NCBI RefSeq assembly: GCF_018130145.1
Contig: NZ_JAFCMB010000016.1
Location: forward strand, 62,001-126,000
Source: Bradyrhizobium sp. AUGA SZCCT0176
GTDB taxonomy: Bacteria > Pseudomonadota > Alphaproteobacteria > Rhizobiales > Xanthobacteraceae
Length of the DNA: 64,000 nucleotides
Direction: 5' to 3'
Shown: positions 35,166 through 43,612 of the stretch, one piece after another
Position numbering within the stretch: the stretch's first letter is position 1
Layout of the letters: the number at the start of each line of letters is the position of its first letter
The notes under the pieces: model-generated
Database searches by the model: none
Seen by the model: only the letters and a program-made list of their open reading frames with translations
What the model was told of the DNA's origin: nothing
Translations under genes and position numbers: made by a program

Positions 35166-36755
35166 ATGCACGACCAGTTCACCAACACCCAGCAGATCCG
35201 AAAGCCCGCAGTGACTTCCAAAGGCGGCATCGTCGCCGCGCAATCGGGCAAGGCGGCCAAGGTCGGCGCCGAAGTGCTGGCGGCGGGCGGCGATTGCGTC
35301 GATGCCGTGATCGCGACGACGTTTGCGCTGGGCGTGCTGGAACCCTGGATGAGCGGGCTCGGCGGCGGCGGCGCGATGGTGCTCTATCGCGCCCGCGAGG
35401 ACCGTTATGAAGTGATCGACTACGGCATGCGGGCGCCGCTCAGCCTGCGCCTGGAGGATTATCCGCTGAGCGGCGGAGCGGCATCCGATCTGTTTCCGTG
35501 GGCGCGGGTCAAGGACGACCGCAACATCCATGGCCCCGGCGCGATCGCGGTGCCCGGCGTGGTTGCCGGCATGGAGGAAGCGCATCGCCGCCACGCCAAA
35601 ATGCCGTGGCAGGAATTGCTCGCGCCCAGCGTTGCCCTCGCCGGTGAGGGCCTCGCGGTCGACTGGTGGACCACGCTGATGATTGCGAGTGCGGCCGCTG
35701 ATCTCAGGCGCTATCCCGCCAGTGCGACGGCCTATCTCGTTGATGGATTGCCGCCGAATGCGCCATGGGGGATCAAGACCAAGGTCCGCCTGCCGCAGGA
35801 CAAGCTCAAGGCCACGATGGCGCATCTGGCAGCGCAAGGTCCGCGCGATTTCTACGAAGGCGATCTGGCGCGCAGCCTCGCCGCCGATGTGCGAAGCGCC
35901 GGCGGCGCGCTGTCGGTCGAAGATCTCATCCCGTTCAAGGCCTATCTGCGCGAACCGCTGGCGATCCCCTATCGCGGCGGCAAGGTGTTTGCGACGCCGG
36001 AACTGACCGCCGGACCGACGCTGGCGCGTACGCTGCACCTGCTGCAGCAAAATCTGAAACCGGCGAAAAGCGGACCTGACGCCGCGACCTACACGGCCTA
36101 TGCCGAAGCGCTGCAAACGGCCTACCGCGAACGCCTCAAGGACATGGGCGATGCCGACGGCCGCCGCGCGCTCGGCGCCGAAACGCTGGCGCCGGCCTGC
36201 ACCACGCATTTCTCGGCCGTCGACCGCGACGGCAACATGGCCGCGGTGACGCAAACCCTGCTGTCATCGTTCGGCTCCAAATTCGTCTGTCCGCAAACCG
36301 GCATCACCATGAACAACGGCATCATGTGGTTCGACCCGACGCCGGGCACGCCGAATTCGCTGGCGCCCGGCAAGCGCTGCCTCACCAATTACACGCCGGT
36401 GCTGGCGCAGGCGTCTGACGGCCGCCGCACCGCCATCGGCGCCTCCGGCGGCCGGCGCATTCTGCCCGCGGTGACGCAGCTGCTGTCGTTCGTGATGGAT
36501 TACGGCATGGATCTGGACGCGGCGATCCATCAGCCGCGCATCGACGCCAGCGAAGGCGCCATCGTGATCGGCGACGTGCGCTTGCCGAAATCAACGCGGG
36601 AGAGCCTGCGTGCGCAGTTCGATTACGAGGAAGCGCGGATCCAGACCACGCCGATGAAGTTCGCCTGCCCGAGTGTCGTGCTGCGCGACGGCGCCACCAA
36701 CAGCGGCGCCACCGAGGTGTTCCAGCCATGGAGTGAGGCGGTCGCGGAGAGTTAG
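35166..36755 (+). CDS. Gamma-glutamyltransferase family (Ntn-hydrolase)
   Basis: 529 aa. The self-cleavage/nucleophile region reads CTTHFSAVDRDGN with Thr346 as predicted catalytic residue; also GLGGGGAM near 65 and GASGGRRILPAV near the C-terminus. No signal peptide, so probably cytoplasmic, unlike classical periplasmic Ggt. Members can act on glutathione conjugates, gamma-glutamyl peptides or cephalosporins. Divergent from the BVMO gene across 166 bp. Confidence 0.9.
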   Translation: MHDQFTNTQQIRKPAVTSKGGIVAAQSGKAAKVGAEVLAAGGDCVDAVIATTFALGVLEPWMSGLGGGGAMVLYRAREDRYEVIDYGMRAPLSLRLEDYPLSGGAASDLFPWARVKDDRNIHGPGAIAVPGVVAGMEEAHRRHAKMPWQELLAPSVALAGEGLAVDWWTTLMIASAAADLRRYPASATAYLVDGLPPNAPWGIKTKVRLPQDKLKATMAHLAAQGPRDFYEGDLARSLAADVRSAGGALSVEDLIPFKAYLREPLAIPYRGGKVFATPELTAGPTLARTLHLLQQNLKPAKSGPDAATYTAYAEALQTAYRERLKDMGDADGRRALGAETLAPACTTHFSAVDRDGNMAAVTQTLLSSFGSKFVCPQTGITMNNGIMWFDPTPGTPNSLAPGKRCLTNYTPVLAQASDGRRTAIGASGGRRILPAVTQLLSFVMDYGMDLDAAIHQPRIDASEGAIVIGDVRLPKSTRESLRAQFDYEEARIQTTPMKFACPSVVLRDGATNSGATEVFQPWSEAVAES

Positions 36756-36837
36756 GCTCGGCGACCTGAACCCAAACGGCGAGGCCGGCGACTTAAAGCG
36801 CAGAGAACGCGCTCCACGTTTCGAGGGCCAAAAGCCA

Positions 36838-38388
36838 ATGCCCGCTTCCCATCGCCTCGCGGTGCTCGCAGTTGCCGCGTCCGTGCTGATGCCTACCGCC
36901 TGTTACGCCCTCGATGCATATCTGCGCGCGCTGAGCAGCGGGCCCACCGGACTCAGTCTCTGCGGCAGCGATGGCCCGCTCGCCTCGTCGGATGTCTGCA
37001 AGCAGACCGATTACGACGCGCTGACCGCCAAAATCGAAAAGGCGCTGCAGGCTTCCCTTGCGAAGGCGCCAGCCAACATCCGCCCGCTGCTGAAGCGCGA
37101 CCAGGCATGGTTCAACGAGATCATGCTGAGCGCCGCGGGGCCCATACACGAATTCGACGATGATGAGATCAAGGAGGCCTTTGTCGAGACCTTGCGCCAG
37201 CGGGCCACGACGGTGGAAGCCATAAAAGCGGGCTTCGGACGGGCGGGATTTTCTGGAACATGGGTCAACACGTTCGGCAGCGTGGTGATCAGACCGGTTG
37301 ATGGCGGCCGCTACCGCCTCGCCTTCGATACGCGCGCAGTCTACGGCCTCGGCAGCGACCGGCGCCGGGCCTGCAAGGCCGGCGCGCTCGTGAAGCCGTC
37401 TTCCGGCGGATGGTTGACCGGCACGATGCTGCCGGACGACGACGCGCCCGCGAAGGCAGATGACAGGGCAGCCGACACCAGGGCCGAACCGGTCAAACCG
37501 ATCCCGGTCAAGATGCGCCGCCAGGGCGAGACGCTGCGCGTCGTGCTCGGCGACACCGAACGGCGCGACGAAGACCGGCCCCATTGCGAACATATGTGGC
37601 AGATCACCGCGAGCTATTTCGCCAGCGGCAAGCAGGACACCGCAACCGACAAGGTCGATACGGCCTTCGTGGCCCCGACCTTCGACTGCTCCCGCCCCGG
37701 CACCGCCAGCGAGGAAGAAATCTGCGCCGACCCTGACATGGCCGAAAACGACCAGAAGCTGAACCGGGCCGGGAAAGCACTGCTGCCGCGGCTCGACGAG
37801 GCGACGCGGCGGGCGCTGACCGAAGACCAGCGCAGCTGGGTCAAATCGCAGACCAACCAATATCCGCAATTCCTGCATCCGGCCTGGGAGAAGCAGACCT
37901 CGCAAATGCACTACACCGCCGACGCACGCGACAAGCTCGAACGGCTGCAGCGCGAGCGGATCGCGTTGATCGAGGGCTTTGACGACACGCGCAGTGGGCT
38001 CGCCGGCACATGGCTGGCGTACAATGCCGTGCTCCAGGTCACCGTGAACAAGGATGGCAGCGTCACGGCCAAGGGCTGGAAGTGGGACCAGGGCGACTGG
38101 AAAGCCGGTTGCGACTACGAGATCAGCGGCAGGCTGGTTGATGGCGGTGCTTTCCGTTCCAGCGACGGGCGCAAGAACCCGGATACGCTGGAACGCGATC
38201 ACGCCACCCTGGTCGTCAATCGCCTCGACGATGTCTTTGCCAAAAAGCGCTGGAACAAGGACGGCACCGAGGACGCCAGCGCCGACGAGCCCAAATGCAG
38301 GCGTAACCTGTCGAACTCGTCGACCGCCCGGCTGTTTCCCGCCCGTCCCTCACCGGATATCGACAACATGAACAGCTCGATCCGGTAA
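36838..38388 (+). CDS. Exported protein with LprI-like (DUF1311) regions
   Basis: 516 aa from ATG 36838. Signal peptide 1-24 (cleavage near CYALDA). Two LprI-like helical segments with paired Cys: one near residues 40-100 and a clear one near 280-375 (FDCSRPGTASEEEICADPDM .. LTEDQRSWVKSQ). Middle and C-terminal beta-rich segments are similar to each other (GTWVNTFGSVVI, GTWLAYNAVLQV). Possibly a periplasmic inhibitor-type protein; LprI of mycobacteria inhibits lysozyme, but that activity is not implied here. Confidence 0.75.
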   Translation: MPASHRLAVLAVAASVLMPTACYALDAYLRALSSGPTGLSLCGSDGPLASSDVCKQTDYDALTAKIEKALQASLAKAPANIRPLLKRDQAWFNEIMLSAAGPIHEFDDDEIKEAFVETLRQRATTVEAIKAGFGRAGFSGTWVNTFGSVVIRPVDGGRYRLAFDTRAVYGLGSDRRRACKAGALVKPSSGGWLTGTMLPDDDAPAKADDRAADTRAEPVKPIPVKMRRQGETLRVVLGDTERRDEDRPHCEHMWQITASYFASGKQDTATDKVDTAFVAPTFDCSRPGTASEEEICADPDMAENDQKLNRAGKALLPRLDEATRRALTEDQRSWVKSQTNQYPQFLHPAWEKQTSQMHYTADARDKLERLQRERIALIEGFDDTRSGLAGTWLAYNAVLQVTVNKDGSVTAKGWKWDQGDWKAGCDYEISGRLVDGGAFRSSDGRKNPDTLERDHATLVVNRLDDVFAKKRWNKDGTEDASADEPKCRRNLSNSSTARLFPARPSPDIDNMNSSIR

Positions 38389-38420
38389 AATATCGTGGCA
38401 AGCTGACGCGCGCTAAGCGC

Positions 38421-39194
38421 TCACGATTCAAGCGAGAGCAAGGGAATATCGAGAAAATAGACGAACCCGCTCGGCTCGTACGTCAATCTGACATTGCCTT
38501 TGAGTTGCCGGCCGAGCGTCTCGATCAGGCGCGTGCCAAAACTTTGGCGCGTCGGAGCCGCAACCGCCGGGCCATCCTGTTCTTTCCAGGTGAAATGCAG
38601 CCGCGATGCCGGCGCATCCTTCGCCCAGCTGATTGCCACGTGACCGGCGGGCACCGACAATGCGCCAAATTTCGTGGTGTTGGTGCAGAGTTCGTTGAGG
38701 GTCATCGCGATCGCAATAACCGCGCCCGACGCGATCTGCACATCGGATCCGGCAATCGAAAACCGGGGCCTGTCCGGATTGTCGAACGGCTCGGTCGCCC
38801 CCTGCACGATCTTTCGCAGCTCCGCACCGGTCCAGCGCGCCTGCAACAGCAGATCATGGGCCCTCCCGAGCGCCAACAGACGGCCTTCGATCGCTTGCTG
38901 CGCATGCTGCGTGCTCGGCGCGTTGCGAAGACTTTGCGACGCGATGGCGCCCACGGTTGCCAGCGTGTTCTTGATGCGGTGATGAAGCTCTTCGAGGATC
39001 AGTTTTTGCAGCTTGTCGGCGGCTTCGCGCTCCTTGGCGTCGATGCCGGCCTGCTCAAGCAGCGTCTCGGCGCTGAGCTTGGCCTGTGTCAGCAGCAGCC
39101 GGAGACTGACGTTTTCTGCCGCCAGTTCCTCCTGCGGTGACGTCGGATCGGACGCCTCAAGGGAGGCATACGGATCAGGAACTGTTCTGAACAT
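38421..39194 (-). CDS. HWE-family sensor histidine kinase
   Basis: 257 aa from ATG 39194. N-terminal coiled coil, then EELHHRIKNTLATVGAIASQSLR (phospho-acceptor His in ELHHR), N-box LNELCTNTTKFGAL, and the short HWE ATPase ending FGTRLIETLGRQL. No sensor domain or membrane helix visible, so a partner must supply input. Adjacent, about 110 bp away, is a stand-alone receiver gene on the same strand. Confidence 0.9.
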   Translation of the reverse strand: MFRTVPDPYASLEASDPTSPQEELAAENVSLRLLLTQAKLSAETLLEQAGIDAKEREAADKLQKLILEELHHRIKNTLATVGAIASQSLRNAPSTQHAQQAIEGRLLALGRAHDLLLQARWTGAELRKIVQGATEPFDNPDRPRFSIAGSDVQIASGAVIAIAMTLNELCTNTTKFGALSVPAGHVAISWAKDAPASRLHFTWKEQDGPAVAAPTRQSFGTRLIETLGRQLKGNVRLTYEPSGFVYFLDIPLLSLES

Positions 39195-39303
39195 CGACAA
39201 CGAATACCACCATCTGTCCGGTTCCGGACATTTCTTTATGCCAATGATTCAGCCGTCTGACCGTTACGGTGCAAAGCCATCGGATGTCCGTCTCCTGCCG
39301 ATT

Positions 39304-39690
39304 TCAGGCCGGGCCAAGCATTACGCGCATTTCCGCAATGATTTCGTCGGATTGCAGCGGTTTGCCGAAAAATCGGCTGTCCAACGGAATGTCGCTGCCG
39401 GACAATTTCAGCTGTCCGGACGCCAGGATGATCTTGATGGGCGGCCAATTCTCGCGGACCGCGTGTGCCAGTTGCAGCCCGTTCATGCTACCGGGCATCT
39501 GAACGTCGGTAAGCATCAGCGCGATATCGGATCGGGAGCGGAGGATGGCCATGGCTTCGTCCGCGTCCACGGCCTCGACCGGGACATAGCCGGCGTCTTC
39601 CACCATATCGACCACGCGCATGCGCAGCATCATCTCGTCTTCAACGACGAGCACGACGAGCGGAAGGCGGGAATGATCCAGAGGCATCAT
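39304..39690 (-). CDS. Single-domain response regulator
   Basis: 128 aa from ATG 39690. Acidic VVEDEMMLR, phospho-acceptor Asp in MLTDVQMPGSMNG, and the KP of FFGKPLQ. The insertion in the beta3-alpha3 loop (GSMNGLQLA) is typical of receivers paired with HWE/HisKA_2 kinases in alphaproteobacteria. No output domain. Confidence 0.9.
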   Translation of the reverse strand: MMPLDHSRLPLVVLVVEDEMMLRMRVVDMVEDAGYVPVEAVDADEAMAILRSRSDIALMLTDVQMPGSMNGLQLAHAVRENWPPIKIILASGQLKLSGSDIPLDSRFFGKPLQSDEIIAEMRVMLGPA

Positions 39691-39697
39691 ATATGGC

Positions 39698-39793
39698 TCA
39701 ACGGCACGCCATGACCGGGCGCACCTCGCGAACGGCTGCACCCGACGCTCCTAGCAGCGCGAATGCCGCGAACGCCGAGATAGCTTTGGTCAT
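39698..39793 (-). CDS. Putative 31-aa signal-peptide-like ORF
   Basis: ATG 39793 to TGA 39698. It begins MTKAISAFAAFALLGASGAA, which looks like a signal peptide or small membrane peptide, then only 11 residues. The ribosome site is weak. It may be the truncated start of a former exported protein upstream of the receiver gene. Confidence 0.3.
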   Translation of the reverse strand: MTKAISAFAAFALLGASGAAVREVRPVMACR

Positions 39794-39983
39794 GTTGGGC
39801 TGCTGACTGTGGCGGATCGCCAATCCCACTGCGCTTGGGGATCGATTGGCAACGGCGCTGCGGACGCAGAGTTCCGCAACGACGACTTATATTTGCATCT
39901 CCGCGCTTGCCAGTTAAGGCAGGCGTCGATCCCGGCTCACGCAGCGACGCTGTCAATTCCGGGCCGCGTCGCGGCCTCGGCCA

Positions 39984-40310
39984 TCAGCCGCGAAAGTCGA
40001 TGCTGCGCAGGATGATGCCGGGAGGCGTGCCCTCGAACTCCCGCGCCTGGAACTTGCGCGAGGCGCATTGTTCGATCCGGTCGCGCAGCCGGACGAACTG
40101 CTCTTCACGCCGTTCCGGCGCCGTCCGCGAAACACGCTCAAGATCGTCCATCGCCGACGCACTGACGGCGCAGGGGACTTCCCTGCCGTCGTCCATCATG
40201 GAAAACTTCAGCACCATGCGATCATATTCGTAGCCCCCGATGCTGCCACGCGCGAGCGTCATCGGGCGGTTCTCAAAGGTCGGAACAACCGTACCATCGA
40301 TTTCTCCCAC
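39984..40310 (-). CDS. DUF1488-like protein
   Basis: 108 aa from GTG 40310, or 92 aa from ATG 40262 (MTLARG). Pattern VLKFSMMDDGREVPCAVSASAMDDLE then RLRDRIEQCASRKF fits the small DUF1488 family common in rhizobia. Its start lies immediately after the stop of the 62-aa ORF (TGA then GTG), implying coupling. Function unknown. Confidence 0.6.
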   Translation of the reverse strand: MGEIDGTVVPTFENRPMTLARGSIGGYEYDRMVLKFSMMDDGREVPCAVSASAMDDLERVSRTAPERREEQFVRLRDRIEQCASRKFQAREFEGTPPGIILRSIDFRG

Positions 40311-40499
40311 TCAACCCACCATCGTCTTCTTCTTGACCGGCGGGGGATTGATTTCGGCAATCCTGCGCAGGCAGTCGGCTTCGGAATCATGCGGGCCCGA
40401 AACGAAGGTGCCGCTGACCTTGGTCGAGTACCAGCCGGACACGACACCGAGGCGAAGCGATTCTTCTGTCTTGACGTGACGGGGCGAGAGATTTTTCAT
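40311..40499 (-). CDS. Small conserved hypothetical protein, 62 aa
   Basis: ATG 40499. Lys/Arg-rich, no membrane segment, ends in PPPVKKKTMVG. Stop abuts the GTG of the DUF1488-like gene. Such small ORFs are frequent in Bradyrhizobium; function unknown. Confidence 0.55.
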   Translation of the reverse strand: MKNLSPRHVKTEESLRLGVVSGWYSTKVSGTFVSGPHDSEADCLRRIAEINPPPVKKKTMVG

Positions 40500-40584
40500 C
40501 AGATACTTTCAGTTTGGCCGTTCGATCTTGCGTCGAACACGCTGGATAAAGTCTTGGTTGGTCGAAGCCGCTTGTTCGTTTTGT

Positions 40585-40884
40585 TCAGACATCATCGCCG
40601 GAGAGCCGGGTGAGATCCGCAAGCACCGCGCTCACGAGGTCGCGGTGATGCGTGTCTGATGGCGCGAGGCTGGCCGAATAGAGGTTGAGCACGTAACGCG
40701 CCTTGGCCACCGCCTCGGACCACGAGGCGGCCGGTACGGCCAGGAGCTGGATCTCGACCACGCCCTGCTTGTCGCGCAGCAGTTTCGCGTTGGCCTCGAC
40801 GTCGGCGAGCACGCGGCGGATGTCGGTTGCCTTCTGCGCCGCCATGCCGCGATGCTTGTCGAGCTCGATCGGGATCTCAGTCAC
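40585..40884 (-). CDS. Small hypothetical protein, 99 aa
   Basis: Start GTG 40884 overlaps the TGA of the upstream gene (GTGA). Helical and charged; AVPAASWSEAVAKARYVLNLY suggests a helical bundle. No family recognised. Coupled to the 88-aa gene. Confidence 0.6.
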   Translation of the reverse strand: MTEIPIELDKHRGMAAQKATDIRRVLADVEANAKLLRDKQGVVEIQLLAVPAASWSEAVAKARYVLNLYSASLAPSDTHHRDLVSAVLADLTRLSGDDV

Positions 40885-41147
40885 TTGGGCGCGCTCGCGT
40901 CGATCCGCTGCGCATCGGACAGATCGACTGAACTGATCGAAATCATTTCCATCGAAGATCGGTGCGGCGCCGCTGCAGGGACCATGATCATGGTGGCGAC
41001 ACGCCGGAAGCACGGGAACGACAGCCCTTCGATCATCTCCTCATCGGTGACGACTTCGTAAGCGCCGGGCGCGAGTTGGCGATCAATTCCCTTGATGCGG
41101 AACGGGTGCCTGAAATGAATCGTTTCCCGTCGCGAGCGCATCGTCAT
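40881..41147 (-). CDS. Small conserved protein, 88 aa
   Basis: ATG 41147 (MTMRSRRETIHF). Contains PGAYEVVTDEEMIEGLSFPCFRRVATMIMVP, a motif I recall from many rhizobial hypothetical proteins. No membrane segment. First of a coupled pair with the 99-aa gene. Function unknown. Confidence 0.65.
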   Translation of the reverse strand: MTMRSRRETIHFRHPFRIKGIDRQLAPGAYEVVTDEEMIEGLSFPCFRRVATMIMVPAAAPHRSSMEMISISSVDLSDAQRIDASAPK

Positions 41148-41338
41148 GGCAACAGACCTCGTCTGCGCACGGAACCATCGGATTGTTCGGACATCGGCGT
41201 AGCGTGCGCGCTTTTGCGGCAATTAGCTATCGTTTTCTCTGTCGAGAGGCGCATTTGGTTGAATAAAGCAGCAAAAGCCTTGTATTCGGTGGTTTCGTAG
41301 CCATTTCAAGCAGGTATTCAGCCAAGAAAGTATTTCGA

Positions 41339-42148
41339 ATGAAGCTGCGCGTCGGATTCGAAATGCTTTACGATTTCCCGCAGCCGACACCCATGATCAT
41401 GGTGCTGGGCACTCATTTCACGCGCGCCTCCGACGTCATCGTGCCGGACTTCCTGACCACCACGCCTGCGGTCGAGATCACCCCCTATCGCGACATGTTC
41501 GGCAATTGGTGCAGCCGCATGGTGGCGCCGGCAGGCCGCCTCCGTCTTGCCGCCGATGGCGTCGTTCGCGACTCCGGCCTGCCCGATCCGATGTTCGCCT
41601 CGGCGGTCCAGCACGCGGTCGAGGATCTGCCTGCGGACACATTGGTGTATCTGCTCGGCAGCCGCTATTGCGAGACCGACCGCCTTTCGGACATTGCCTG
41701 GCAGTTGTTCGAGAAGACGCCGCCGGGCTGGGCGCGGGTGCAGGCGATCTGCGACTTCGTGCATCGCCACATCGCGTTCGGCTACGAGCACGCCCGCGCC
41801 ACCAAGACGGCGTGGGAAGCCTATAGCGAAGGCAAGGGCGTCTGCCGCGACTATGCTCATCTGGCCATCACGTTCTGCCGCTGCATGAACATTCCGGCGC
41901 GCTATTGCACCGGCTATCTCAGCGACATCGGCACGCCCAAGCCCTGGGCCGTGGGGGATTTCGCCGGCTGGTTCGAAGCCTATATCGGCGGGCGCTGGCA
42001 CATGTTCGATCCGCGCAACAACGTGCCGCGGATCGGCCGCGTCCTGATTGCACAGGGGCGCGATGCCTCCGACGTGCCTATCACCCAGACCTTCGGCCCG
42101 AACACGCTGGCGAGCTTCAAGGTGTGGACCGACGAGGTCGCCGCATGA
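41339..42148 (+). CDS. Transglutaminase-like protein lacking canonical His
   Basis: 269 aa. Catalytic-type Cys169 in GKGVCRDYAHLAITFCR and Asp224 in WHMFDPRNN are present, and the fold order is right. The catalytic His normally sits in HAWFE; here the sequence is DFAGWFEAY, so Ala209 occupies that place. It may be a non-catalytic or differently acting relative, or use another His. Its stop overlaps the start of a 63-aa gene (ATGA). Confidence 0.85.
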   Translation: MKLRVGFEMLYDFPQPTPMIMVLGTHFTRASDVIVPDFLTTTPAVEITPYRDMFGNWCSRMVAPAGRLRLAADGVVRDSGLPDPMFASAVQHAVEDLPADTLVYLLGSRYCETDRLSDIAWQLFEKTPPGWARVQAICDFVHRHIAFGYEHARATKTAWEAYSEGKGVCRDYAHLAITFCRCMNIPARYCTGYLSDIGTPKPWAVGDFAGWFEAYIGGRWHMFDPRNNVPRIGRVLIAQGRDASDVPITQTFGPNTLASFKVWTDEVAA

Positions 42149-42336
42149 GCGAACCACACCCTGCCCTCAGCGCCGACGAATTCGCCTCCTTGCGCGAAGT
42201 CAGCAAGGGGGATGCGCAGCGTGAAATTCCCCAGTTGCACTGGGAACGGCTGGTCGGCCTCGGCTACGCAGTGCGGCGGCTCGGCGAACTCGGCTTGACC
42301 GCGTCCGGCCTGCGGCGCCTGGCGAGCGGCCAATAG
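42145..42336 (+). CDS. Small protein, 63 aa, coupled to transglutaminase-like gene
   Basis: ATG 42145 overlaps the preceding TGA. Helical protein with HWERLVGLGYAVRRLGELGLTA near the C-terminus, resembling a winged-helix turn. Overlap suggests a functional link with the transglutaminase-like protein. Function unknown. Confidence 0.7.
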   Translation: MSEPHPALSADEFASLREVSKGDAQREIPQLHWERLVGLGYAVRRLGELGLTASGLRRLASGQ

Positions 42337-42417
42337 CCACCTCAATCCCTGGAGCCGCTTGCACCGCTGGCGAGATGGATGCAACTTTCGGCCGACTTGG
42401 CCGTAACTCGCTGCATC

Positions 42418-42520
42418 AGAGCGTTTTCAAGCGAAGTGGAGACCGGTTCGCGTTAAGAAAACGCGTCAAATCAAGAATCTGGAGCCCGTTACGATTTCAT
42501 CGAAACGGAAGAGGCTCTAG
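42418..42520. repeat. Dispersed palindromic repeat, family A copy 2 (reversed)
   Basis: Reverse orientation of the family seen at 28389-28487 and 44959-45056: AGCGTTTTC..GCGAAGTGG, then AAGAAAACGCGTCA and an imperfect terminal hairpin AGCCCGTTACGAT/ATCGAAACGG. More diverged than the other copies. Sits just upstream of the DUF4864 gene. Confidence 0.75.
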
Positions 42521-42535
42521 CCAGGGAACACCCGC

Positions 42536-42940
42536 ATGCGCGCTCTTGCTCTGCTTGTCGTTTTCCTGATCGGATTTGGATCGCCGGCCTTCGCCGACGA
42601 TGTCGCCGCCGCGCAAAGCGTGATCCGCGCGCAGGAGCAGGCTTTTGGCCGCGACGATTCCGCCGCCGCCTATTCTCACGCGGCGCCGTCGATCCAGCAG
42701 ATTTTTCCGGAAGCCGATATCTTCATGCAGATGGTCCGGCAGGCCTATCCGCCGGTCTACCGCCACAAGAGTTTTGAATTCGGCGAAGCCCGCGCGGCGG
42801 GTGGCCGGATTGCCCAGCGCGTCCACATCATCGATGCCAATGGCGAGGCATGGGAGGCGTTGTATACGCTGGAGCAGCAGCCCGACGGCAGCTTCAAGAT
42901 CACGGGCTGCTCGCTGTTGAAGGCGGGCCAGGCGGTGTGA
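42536..42940 (+). CDS. Exported DUF4864 protein
   Basis: 134 aa. Signal peptide 1-20 (ALLVVFLIGFGSPAFA). Mature part AAQSVIRAQEQAFGRDD .. AYSHAAPSIQQIFP .. GCSLLKAGQAV has the DUF4864/NTF2-like pattern. Periplasmic, function unknown. Confidence 0.8.
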   Translation: MRALALLVVFLIGFGSPAFADDVAAAQSVIRAQEQAFGRDDSAAAYSHAAPSIQQIFPEADIFMQMVRQAYPPVYRHKSFEFGEARAAGGRIAQRVHIIDANGEAWEALYTLEQQPDGSFKITGCSLLKAGQAV

Positions 42941-43080
42941 GACATACGTTGCGACAGAGGGCCGCACCAGGCCTCGACATCGGAATTCGCACGCAGTCCT
43001 TTGCCATTGCAACCGCCGGAGGTTTGCGCCTTACTCGCCGCAATGGACGCAACCGCGTCTTGATCCCGGAGGAAACAAAA

Positions 43081-43458
43081 ATGAAAACAGTACAGACGAT
43101 GCTGGCCGAGGCCGAAGCCGAGGTGCCGCGTATCAGTCCGGATGAAGCGAAGAAACTGGTTGGCCGGGCTGACGTGCTGTTTCTCGACGTCCGTGAACCC
43201 GCCGAGGTCGCAGCATCGGGCAAGGTCCCGGGCGCGCTCGCCATTCCGCGAGGACTTGTGGAATTTCGTGCCGATCCAGCTTCCGCGCTACACGACGCGG
43301 CGTTCGATCGATCCAAGACGGTGGTCGCCTACTGCGCATCCGGCGGGCGCTCGGCGCTGGTCGGCAAGACCCTGAAAGACATGGGATACAATAACGTCCG
43401 CAACCTTGGCGGCTTCAAGGGCTGGCTGGAGGCCGGCGGCGAAGTCGAGAAGGGATAA
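43081..43458 (+). CDS. Rhodanese-domain sulfurtransferase
   Basis: 125 aa from ATG 43081 (GGAGGAAAC upstream). Single rhodanese domain: LFLDVREPAEVAASGKVPGAL, active-site Cys85 in AYCASGGRSA, LGGFKGWLEAGGEV. Cytoplasmic; transfers sulfane sulfur. No adjacent sulfur-pathway gene. Confidence 0.9.
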   Translation: MKTVQTMLAEAEAEVPRISPDEAKKLVGRADVLFLDVREPAEVAASGKVPGALAIPRGLVEFRADPASALHDAAFDRSKTVVAYCASGGRSALVGKTLKDMGYNNVRNLGGFKGWLEAGGEVEKG

Positions 43459-43465
43459 TCGGCAC

Positions 43466-43563
43466 GAGCATGATCCGGACCCGCAGGGCCGCGTTAGCGC
43501 AAAGCGGGCACCGGTTTTCCCTCGCGACAAACGCGGAACGCGTTTTGCGCGGAGATCATGCTC
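43466..43563. repeat. Dispersed repeat, family B
   Basis: About 98 bp bounded by GAGCATGAT and ATCATGCTC inverted ends, with internal GCGGGCACCGGTTTTCCC and CGCGGAACGCG. I recall this unit as common in Bradyrhizobium intergenic regions. Single copy in this window. Lies between convergent rhodanese and MFS genes. Confidence 0.7.
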
Positions 43564-43612
43564 ACACAATAAGATGGAGCGGGATGACGGTTCGAAGAAA
43601 CGTCATCCCGAT

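Noticed and set aside
36793..38202. 469-codon leftward open frame
   Set aside because: Antisense to the LprI-like gene, which has a signal peptide and a known family.
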